Origin: Chrysochromulina tobinii
Lineage: Eukaryota; Haptophyta; Prymnesiales; Chrysochromulinaceae
Length of the DNA: 31,143 nt
Assembly (NCBI GenBank): GCA_001275005.1
Contig: JWZX01002184.1
Coordinates: 1-31,143, forward strand
Direction of reading: 5' to 3'
A program made the position numbers and the translations under genes. How positions within the stretch are numbered: position 1 is the stretch's first letter; each line of letters opens with the position of its first letter. Positions 1-6,855 of this stretch are shown piece by piece. The notes below the pieces were generated by a model. The model was not told where the DNA came from and ran no database searches. It worked only from the letters and a program-made list of their open reading frames with translations.

Positions 1-1
1 A

Positions 2-2152
2 TTCGTTGCTGCGGAGCCGATCGAGGCCTTCACGCCTGCCCGGCTGGCCAACATCTCGATCTCGGTCGCCGCCGAGTCGGGCGTGGACCCCAGCGCGGTC
101 ACCACGGTCGCCTATGCCGGGTCCACACGGGTCGAGATCACCATTGTCACCACGGATTCGTCCATGAGTGCCGCCGTCGAGGAAACCTTGAGCACCTCCG
201 TCTTCGCGGACGCGAACGCAGCGAGCGACTTCTTTGGTCTCCAGGTGACGACCGCCCCCACCATCGCCGTGGAGACGGTCACTCGGCTCGTCCCCCCCGA
301 AGTCCGCGCCGGGCTCACCGCACCGATCGAATCCTCCACCAATCTCACCATCATCATCGCCGTTGTCGTCGGTGGAGGCCTTGGCTTGATTGCGATCTTG
401 AGCTTCTGCCACTTCCGCTACCGTTGCAAGGGCAAGACCTCCAGCCTGGCTCGCGGCCGTGCGCAGATTGGCCTCGGTGGAGCCTCCCAGTCGTCCCCGC
501 GCGGCTCCGCTGAGATGGAGGACTTCAGCACCCGAAAGGGCGACAAGCCCTCCGTCGCCTCTGAGGGCACCATCGACCTCCAAAAGTCGACCATCGCCTC
601 GGCTACTCCACGCGGGGCTGCCAAGATCGCGGCGCTCAACGACATGGTCGAGCAGGCGAGCCGCGCCAGCAAGATCAAGCTCATCCCCTGGAACGAGCTC
701 AAGATGATCGCGAAGCTGGGCAAGGGCACCTTTGGCACCGTGCACGCGTGCTCGTTCAAGGCGACGCCTTGCGCGGTCAAGCAGCTGCGTGAGGACAAGG
801 AGTCTTCGGTTCAGCTGCTGGCCGACATGCTCCGCGAGCACGATGCGATGATGGGCCTGCGCCACCCGAACGTGGTGCTCATGCTCGGCATCGCCACCGA
901 CCACGTGCAGCGCGTGGGCATCGTGCTCGAGCTGCTCGAGATCCCGCTGCTCGAGCTGCTGCATGGAGGTGCCGAGTACAAGGAGTACCGCACGTGGCGC
1001 GCCTCGCTCCTCTCGATCGCGAGCGACGTGGCCAAGGGCGTCGCGTACCTGCACTTCAACAACGTGCTCCACCGCGACCTCAAGCCAGGCAACGTGCTGC
1101 TCGCGGACTCATGGGTGGCCAAGGTGGCCGACTTCGGCTCGTCCGCCAACGGCAAGACCTCGGCCACCGCCTCCGGCGGCGACGAGGCGCTCCATGGCAC
1201 GCCGCCGTACATGTCGCCCGAGGTGGCGCGTGGCGAGAACAACCAGACGGCCGCGCTCGACGTGTGGTCTTTTGGCTGCCTCCTCGTGCACATGGGCACG
1301 CTGCGCCCGCCGTACTACTCGCTCAAGTGCAAGCGTGCGATGGACATCGTGCGCGTGGTGCAGCGCGGCGACGTCTCTCCGGTGCAGGTGCTCCTCGATG
1401 ACGCCGAGCGGCGCGAGTACAAGTGCCCCGCCAGCATCGTCGCCCTCGCCAAGCAGTGCTGCCACCGTGAGCCGACGCAGCGGCCTGACATGCCGGCGAT
1501 CGCGGGCGCGCTCGCGTCACCCGCTATCCAGACCGGCATCCTCAAGGGCGCTAAGGACGCGCGACCACTGGTGCGTCTGCAGCGCCCTCGCGCGTCTGCT
1601 GTCGAGGGTGAGGGCACGTTCGACGCGTCCAAGGCCACCTACGAATCCTCCGTGGCCGCGCCGTCGGCGCGTGGGGACGCAGCTGAGTCGCCCCGCTCCA
1701 GCCCCGCTTACAGCGCGTCCAAGTCCAAGTTCCGGAACATCTCGAAGAACGTTCCGGCTGGCGCTACCTCGGCGCGTGGCGAGCCCTCGCCCCGTGCCGC
1801 GCCCTCGGTCGGCTCGGCCTTCGAGAGCACCTTCGACGGCAAGGAAGATGCCAAGCTCGCGACCTTCAACCGCACCTTCGACGGCAAGGAAGATGCCAAG
1901 CTCGCCACCTTCAACCGCACATTCGACGGCACGGCAGATGCCTCCATAGCCACAGTCGACAAGACATCGATTGGTCTGAGCGCCCACCTCGCACGCGCCT
2001 CGATGGCCAACCTGGACGCTGGCAACAAGTCGCAGCGCGGCCAGGGATCGCAACGCGGAGGCTCCTCTGCGCGCGGCCAGTCCTCGAACCGCTCGCCCTC
2101 GAAGGAGGATGACTTCACTGGCACCTTCGACGCTTCGGCGCAGCACCTGTAA
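2..2152 (+). CDS. Single-pass membrane Ser/Thr (TKL-like) protein kinase, 5' partial
   Basis: The frame is open to the left edge, so the start is outside the window. Numbering from the GTG at 83, an extracellular region of unnamed type is followed by one membrane segment at about residues 87-110 and a basic stop-transfer stretch. The kinase domain runs from about 211 to 480. It has the glycine loop GKGTFGTV (223-230), lysine in AVKQL (243), HRDLKPGN (340-347), DFG (360-362), GTPPYMSPE and DVWSFG (403-408), so all catalytic residues are present and it should be active. IPWNEL just before the glycine loop is typical of tyrosine-kinase-like Ser/Thr kinases. The tail is Ser/Arg/Gly-rich and carries 15-residue TFDGKEDAKLATFNR repeats. 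A receptor-like role at a membrane is inferred from topology; the ligand and substrates are unknown. Confidence 0.9.
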   Translation, partial: FVAAEPIEAFTPARLANISISVAAESGVDPSAVTTVAYAGSTRVEITIVTTDSSMSAAVEETLSTSVFADANAASDFFGLQVTTAPTIAVETVTRLVPPEVRAGLTAPIESSTNLTIIIAVVVGGGLGLIAILSFCHFRYRCKGKTSSLARGRAQIGLGGASQSSPRGSAEMEDFSTRKGDKPSVASEGTIDLQKSTIASATPRGAAKIAALNDMVEQASRASKIKLIPWNELKMIAKLGKGTFGTVHACSFKATPCAVKQLREDKESSVQLLADMLREHDAMMGLRHPNVVLMLGIATDHVQRVGIVLELLEIPLLELLHGGAEYKEYRTWRASLLSIASDVAKGVAYLHFNNVLHRDLKPGNVLLADSWVAKVADFGSSANGKTSATASGGDEALHGTPPYMSPEVARGENNQTAALDVWSFGCLLVHMGTLRPPYYSLKCKRAMDIVRVVQRGDVSPVQVLLDDAERREYKCPASIVALAKQCCHREPTQRPDMPAIAGALASPAIQTGILKGAKDARPLVRLQRPRASAVEGEGTFDASKATYESSVAAPSARGDAAESPRSSPAYSASKSKFRNISKNVPAGATSARGEPSPRAAPSVGSAFESTFDGKEDAKLATFNRTFDGKEDAKLATFNRTFDGTADASIATVDKTSIGLSAHLARASMANLDAGNKSQRGQGSQRGGSSARGQSSNRSPSKEDDFTGTFDASAQHL
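1829..1963 (+). repeat. 45-nt in-frame tandem repeat in kinase tail
   Basis: Two nearly identical 45-nt units (1829-1873 and 1874-1918) and a degenerate third (1919-1963) encode the TFDGKEDAKLATFNR motif. The unit is a multiple of three and preserves the reading frame. Confidence 0.9.
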
Positions 2153-2884
2153 ACTCTTGCACATCTGTAAACTCCGGAGGGTGGCTGGCCTTGCCAACGA
2201 CCCTGGACCATGCAGTCGCGTGCACGGGACCTTTGTGTATACTTCGTTGAGTGTCGACGGGGGCCGCGCAACTGGAGAGTTGTCTTGGGTGGCGGCTCCT
2301 GCCCATGGACCACGGGCCGCGCAACTGGAGAGTTCTCTAGGGTGGCGGCTGCTGGCATCGAGCGCATTCGGGAAATGTGTGCCGCGAGGTGCACTAAGGG
2401 TTTCGTGGACGGATGCCGCGCAACTAGAGAGTTCTCTAGGGTGGCGGTACCGTGGCGGGGGAAGCTACAGGTAGCCGCGGACTTTCGGTACGGTGTTTGG
2501 GCCGGTGATGCGGAGTTGGCTTGGAAGAATGTCCACGTGGGTTCGCAGCGATTGCTTGTTTGCAATGTTCAGTCAGTCAGTCAGTTTCGTCGCGGTCCCC
2601 CCACTTGTTTGTGTTGAGCCTCTTAGTAGGCATCATTCTGACGGCGCCGCCGCACGGTAGGGGGGGTAACTATAATGTTGAAGAGTATTTACTAATAAAT
2701 CCAATGAGCGTGATAATCCTTGTGGCACGTGTCGCGTCTCCGAGCTCTCACTGGTCGGCACGGGCGTTCGGTGTCCTCCGGAGGCGAGTTAGAGGTGAGC
2801 GACGGCCGACGCGACCACCGACCAGCGCCCTCCTGCCGTTTGTTTCGGGCTCGGCATTCGGGCACTCGCGCCTCGCCGCGCGCC
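2153..2884. other. Convergent intergenic region with short repeats
   Basis: This lies between the 3' ends of the kinase gene and the coiled-coil gene. No convincing gene is seen; short open frames here are explained by base composition and by the repeats. The decamer CTGTAAACTC occurs twice, 18 nt apart, at 2147-2156 (over the kinase stop) and 2165-2174. A (CAGT)4 tract lies at 2570-2585. The three-copy 33-nt element is listed separately. Confidence 0.6.
2263..2447. repeat. Three dispersed copies of a 33-nt element with an inner inverted repeat
   Basis: Copies lie at 2263-2295, 2316-2348 and 2415-2447, each running from GCCGCGCAACT to GGGTGGCGG. Spacing is irregular (20 and 66 nt), so this is not a simple tandem array. 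In copy 3 the core CTAGAGA-GT-TCTCTAG is a perfect 7-bp inverted repeat; copy 2 differs by one A-to-G change and copy 1 is more diverged. The element lies in 3' flanking DNA. Function is unknown; a protein-binding site or an RNA hairpin in a 3' UTR are both possible. Confidence 0.85.
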
Positions 2885-5416
2885 TCAACACGATTTGAAC
2901 GCCAGAACGTGGACGGGTGTCGGAGCCGGTGGCGCGGGGCGCGTCTGCTTGCCCGGCCGAGAGGCCCAACTTCGCCCGGAGACGTTAAGTGCGTCGGCCT
3001 CGTCGAGCGATGTCGCGCCGGTCGTGGTCGCCGGGAAGAGCGCTGTAGTGAGCGCTGGTGACGACGAGGGGCGTATCAGCACGCGCGGCTTGGCGGCTGC
3101 AGCACTCGCGCTCAAAGAGGAATTGCTTGCAGAGTTTGGGCGCTGCCTGGTGGCGGATGTGACTAGCGCCGTCGTGGGCGCTTTCGCTGGCCGCCGCTCC
3201 CACAGCCAAGGCGCTCGTGACGGCGCATGCTCGCCTTGAGGCATGATGGCATTCTTGGGGAGTAACACTTGCAGCTCGGGCGCTGGGCGAGTGGCCGGCG
3301 CAGACCGTTGCGGCGGCGGCTGCGGCGGCGGCTTCTGCGTCGGCTGCGACGGCGGCTGCGACGGCGGCGGCGCGTCCGGCACAGGCGACGGCACTGATGG
3401 CGGCGATGGACTCGTTTCGAGCGTGTCCATGGACACCTCTAGGAATGTCAGTTTGGGTGTGAGCTTGGGAGCCGCCGGCGCCGAATAACCCGCGGCGCCG
3501 ACATGTACGCGTTGCAAGGCGGCCGCGGCGGACGACGGTCGCGCGCGGGGCCGAACAGCCGCCGCCGCCCACGCCGCCCTCTCACGTGCCGAGACGGTGG
3601 CGGCGGCCTCAAGGGAGAACACCTTTTCGCGAGCCACCGCCGTGGCCGCCACCTCCAAGGCAAACGCGGCCGAGGGGCTGATGATCGGAGCCATCGGATG
3701 ATCACCTGCAGATGGCTCCGCTGCCGCTCGAACTGGCGCGCCCGCTGGCGCGCCCGCTGGCGCTTTGGCCGTCGCGCCCGTTGCATGCAAGCGCTCACCA
3801 CAGCGCCCATCCGTGGGGCCCAGCAACCCCACCATGGACTCGAGCATCTGGCCGACCTCGCTGGAGAGGAGCAGCTTGGTGGCCGACGCTGCTTCAGAGT
3901 CCGACGCACGGTTTACCGCCGCAATCGCGTTGCGGCTCATTCCGGGCTGCGACACCGCCAGACCGCCAAAGAGGACCTCGAGCTCGCGCAGGCGCTGCCG
4001 GGCGCCGTGCAACAGCCTCGCCATCACGGCAGCCATCCGGCGTAGCCCATCAACCTCGTGGCGCGCGCTCCCGAGCTCGGATCGCACGTCACGCACCTCG
4101 ATCCTTAGACTCTCCTCGAGCTGGCGAACGTGGCTCAGGCCCATGAGCTGCGCGTGCGCGTGCTCGAGCTCTGACCCCTGCCCGAGCACGTGGGCACGCC
4201 GCATGGCCTCAGGCGCCTCGCTCGCACTCGGCTGCACCAGCAGCGCGCGTGCCGCCTGCTTCGTCACCTGATGCGCGGCCTGGTTCGTCACCTGATGCGC
4301 GGCCTGGTTCGTCACCTGATGCGCGGCATGGTTCGTCACCTGATGCGCGGCATGGGCCGCTTGCAGCTCGGAGGCGTGCCCAGTACCCTCGCGCACCGCC
4401 ACCACTTGCTCACGACGACGCGCCTCCTCGAGCTGCTTGGCAAGCGCCTCCACCTGCTCACGACGACGCGCCTCCTCGAGCTGCTTGGCGAGCGCCTCCA
4501 GCGCGGCGTGGTGCGCCCGCTGCTCGCTCTCGCGCTCCACCTGCTCACGACGACGCTCCTCGCGGTGCGCCTCGCTTGCGGCGAGACAGCCATCACGCAG
4601 CCTGGAGATCTCGTCCAGTAGCGCCGCGTGCGACTCCCCCTCAACCTTTCCCACTTGCGAAGCTGCGGACGCCGCCGTCGCCGCCGTCGCCGCCGTCGCC
4701 GTCGCCTTGGCCGCCGGCGCCTCCACTGTGGCCACCGCTGCCGTCGCTCCTGCCCTCGCAGGGGACCTATCCGCAACGGGAGTCGAATCGGCGGATACGA
4801 CTGCGACAGCTGGCGCAGCAACGTGAACCGTCTGCACCGACGCATCTATGCGCGTGGTCGTGGCCGTTTGGGGCGCAGTCGTGGGCGCCGTCGGCCGAGG
4901 CGGAGAAGGCCGCAGCGGAGAGGCGCGTACCTGGGCGCCCCCCGTGGCTTGCAGCCGCTCCCGCTCCCCCTCGCTGTGCCGCAGCCGCCGCTTGAGCAAC
5001 GCAAGGGAGCGAAAGTAGACGACGCCGAGCGACTGCGCTGCAATGTGCTGAAACCGCAACAGTTCACGATAGTCGCTCGCTTCGGCGGATGCCGCTGCTG
5101 CCGCCTGCGTTGCCGCTACCGCCTCTGCGATCGCGGCTGCCACGGCGGTGCTCTCGGCCTGCGGCGAGGCATTTGCAAGCCGCGGTCGCACCTCTCTCTG
5201 CTGCTGTTCCAGATGGGCGACCTCGCCGCGTAGCAGTGTGCACTCCCACTCGATCCTCCTCGGATTGATGCCACGCTGCCGGCAAAGATCGTCGTACGCC
5301 TTCTGAACCTGGCGGAGCTGCTGTCGCACGCGGAGCTCGGCCTCGCGGGCGTCCTTCAAGTTCGCGAGAAGGCTCACCACCGCGGTGCCACGCCTGGCCG
5401 ACCCAGTATCTGCCAT
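2885..5416 (-). CDS. Large coiled-coil protein with tandem repeats, function unknown
   Basis: The first ATG of the frame is at 5416 (context GGAAATGGC, purine at -3 and G at +4), giving 843 residues; the frame extends upstream only to a non-ATG codon. The family is not recognised. The N-terminus (about 15-75) is a charged helix rich in Glu, Arg and Gln. Residues about 290-345 form a coiled coil with two 16-residue LAKQLEEARRREQV-type units. About 355-386 holds four AAHQVTN-type octapeptides, and about 400-470 is another strong coiled coil. Residues about 665-705 are Pro/Gln-rich and the C-terminus is Ala/Ser/Pro-rich and probably disordered. No signal peptide or membrane segment is seen. A structural or scaffold role is plausible from composition only. 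The start faces the Vti1 gene across 153 bp. Confidence 0.75.
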   Translation of the reverse strand: MADTGSARRGTAVVSLLANLKDAREAELRVRQQLRQVQKAYDDLCRQRGINPRRIEWECTLLRGEVAHLEQQQREVRPRLANASPQAESTAVAAAIAEAVAATQAAAAASAEASDYRELLRFQHIAAQSLGVVYFRSLALLKRRLRHSEGERERLQATGGAQVRASPLRPSPPRPTAPTTAPQTATTTRIDASVQTVHVAAPAVAVVSADSTPVADRSPARAGATAAVATVEAPAAKATATAATAATAASAASQVGKVEGESHAALLDEISRLRDGCLAASEAHREERRREQVERESEQRAHHAALEALAKQLEEARRREQVEALAKQLEEARRREQVVAVREGTGHASELQAAHAAHQVTNHAAHQVTNQAAHQVTNQAAHQVTKQAARALLVQPSASEAPEAMRRAHVLGQGSELEHAHAQLMGLSHVRQLEESLRIEVRDVRSELGSARHEVDGLRRMAAVMARLLHGARQRLRELEVLFGGLAVSQPGMSRNAIAAVNRASDSEAASATKLLLSSEVGQMLESMVGLLGPTDGRCGERLHATGATAKAPAGAPAGAPVRAAAEPSAGDHPMAPIISPSAAFALEVAATAVAREKVFSLEAAATVSARERAAWAAAAVRPRARPSSAAAALQRVHVGAAGYSAPAAPKLTPKLTFLEVSMDTLETSPSPPSVPSPVPDAPPPSQPPSQPTQKPPPQPPPQRSAPATRPAPELQVLLPKNAIMPQGEHAPSRAPWLWERRPAKAPTTALVTSATRQRPNSASNSSLSASAAAAKPRVLIRPSSSPALTTALFPATTTGATSLDEADALNVSGRSWASRPGKQTRPAPPAPTPVHVLAFKSC
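4260..4355 (-). repeat. 24-nt x 4 coding minisatellite
   Basis: Four contiguous 24-nt units start at 4260, 4284, 4308 and 4332 and differ at very few positions. They encode the AAHQVTN octapeptides of the coiled-coil protein. The unit length is a multiple of three. Confidence 0.95.
4403..4498 (-). repeat. 48-nt x 2 coding repeat
   Basis: Two 48-nt units (4403-4450 and 4451-4498) differ by only two or three bases and encode duplicated coiled-coil heptads (LAKQLEEARRREQV). A decayed third start is visible near 4540. The near identity suggests recent duplication. Confidence 0.9.
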
Positions 5417-5569
5417 TTCCACGCACTGTGAGAAAAACGCCAAGTCTGTATGAAGGAACGGAAGTCCTGGCGGGAACAACCTGACTTGAATCTTTGACGA
5501 ATTCTGCTTCACAAAGATCTAAAAAAAGCAGGCCAGAGAGGGTGAAGGGCCTGTAGAGACCTGCGTGAC
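5417..5569. promoter_or_regulatory. Divergent spacer between coiled-coil gene and VTI1
   Basis: Only 153 bp separate the two ATGs, so both promoters and 5' UTRs must share this stretch. It is less GC-rich than the flanking exons and has an A-run at 5520-5527. No canonical TATA box is seen. Assignment as a bidirectional promoter rests on gene arrangement alone. Confidence 0.5.
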
Positions 5570-6289
5570 ATGACCTCGGCCGTCTTCAGCGGCTACCTCG
5601 AGGAGCACAGCGAGCTGTGCGCGAGCATCGGTCGTTCAATCGCGCAGCTTCGGTCGCTCACAGACCTCAACGAACGCCGCAGCACCCAAGCGTCTGTCGA
5701 GACGGAGCTGATCAAGGCTGACGAACTCTTGCAACAGATGGACCTGGAGGCACGCTCTGCACCGAAGGTCAGCGCGCGCGAAATGCAGGCGCGCACCAAA
5801 TCTTGCCGCGATGAGATCAAGGCCATGCGCGTGTCCCTCAAGCAGGCCCTCATTAGTGGGATTCCGCAGTCGTCTGAGCGTGGTGGTGGCGGCGGTAGCA
5901 ATGGTGGCGTCAGTGACGACGAGGTGAGCGAAAACGATCGCGCGCGGCTGCTCAAGATGGGCGAACGCCTGCACGATGGCTCGAGCAAGCTGAAGACAGC
6001 GATGAAGGTTGCCCTCGAGGCTGAGCAGATTGGTATGAGCATCATGGGAGACTTGCGCTCACAGCGAGAAACGATCATGCACGCGACCGGCACCATGCAG
6101 CGAGCCAACGAGAGCCTCTCGCGCAGCAAGCGCACACTGTCGGCCATCAGCCAGCGTGCGCTCTCCAACAAGGTGCTCATGTGGGTGCTCATCGTGCTGC
6201 TCGTCTTGGCCGTGGTGTTCTTGCTTTACATCGAAATCGTTGGTGTCAGCAGCAGCAGCAGCAGCAGCCACAACAGGACGCACGGCTGA
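5570..6289 (+). CDS. VTI1: Vti1-type Qb-SNARE
   Basis: The 239-residue protein has the full Vti1 plan. An N-terminal three-helix V-SNARE domain (about 5-95, with DELLQQMDLEAR matching the family) is followed by a Gly/Ser linker (about 103-115). The SNARE helix (about 131-195) contains ALEAEQIG and DLRSQRETI, and the ionic zero-layer Gln is Q165. A C-terminal membrane anchor spans about 201-223. Vti1 proteins pair with syntaxins and an R-SNARE for fusion at the trans-Golgi network, endosome and vacuole; that role is family knowledge. After the anchor there is a short lumenal tail with a serine run encoded by an AGC microsatellite, which is unusual for the family. Length and domain order are otherwise normal and the start ATG is the first in frame. 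Confidence 0.95.
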   Translation: MTSAVFSGYLEEHSELCASIGRSIAQLRSLTDLNERRSTQASVETELIKADELLQQMDLEARSAPKVSAREMQARTKSCRDEIKAMRVSLKQALISGIPQSSERGGGGGSNGGVSDDEVSENDRARLLKMGERLHDGSSKLKTAMKVALEAEQIGMSIMGDLRSQRETIMHATGTMQRANESLSRSKRTLSAISQRALSNKVLMWVLIVLLVLAVVFLLYIEIVGVSSSSSSSHNRTHG

Positions 6290-6841
6290 CGAGGCCGGCC
6301 CTTTCGTAGAAGAACGCGACGAGCATCTCTACGCCTGCGGTCCCCCGCCCCACGGCATCTCCACGGGTGCAAACCCGGCGAAAAGGGACAGACGGGCCTA
6401 CTGCGTACTGGTCTGATATATTACGTGTCGTCGTACATACTACATTTTAACCGCGTTTGCCGGGTTACTTTGCGCGTAATTCTATACAGTGATACGGTCG
6501 CGTACGATCATCGGATCTTGTTCTCATTGATCCCCGGGCTCATTTTGCTTTTTGGTATTGGATTAGAAGCGATAATTATGCAACCTGTTACACGAGTGCT
6601 TGACCGGGGAGTGCTTGAGCCGAGCGCGACCGGGATGCCACAGCGGACCTCTCTCTCCGGGTCGACCCCGCTAATGGGCAGCCAGCATGGCGCACGCGAG
6701 CCGCGACCGGCACGATGCGCATGCGTACACGCCCTACCCACACTGCACGAATTGCTCCCATCACGATTGGTGTACTGGATGGTAGGCTCACGCCTCAACC
6801 TACGGATGCTCCCATCACGATTGGTGTACTGGATGGTAGGC
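6290..6841. other. Convergent intergenic region, no gene seen
   Basis: This holds the 3' flanks of the Vti1 gene and the choline-transporter-like gene. The middle (about 6410-6600) is more AT-rich than the exons. An open frame continuing from here into 7300 on the + strand is antisense to the transporter and is rejected. The right end holds the first copy of a 49-nt duplication. Confidence 0.6.
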
Positions 6842-6855
6842 TCACGCCTCAACCT
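6753..6855. repeat. Tandem duplication (49-nt identical, period 54) over the stop of the CTL gene
   Basis: The 49-nt block at 6753-6801 is repeated identically at 6807-6855. The right copy carries the last codons and stop of the choline-transporter-like gene (minus strand, stop at 6842-6844). The left copy lies downstream of that stop, so the gene tail was duplicated into its own 3' UTR. Confidence 0.95.

Noticed and set aside
1517-2197. Long minus-strand open frame opposite the kinase tail
   Set aside because: Antisense to a clearly coding kinase; low-complexity translation with no domain. It results from high GC and in-frame repeats.
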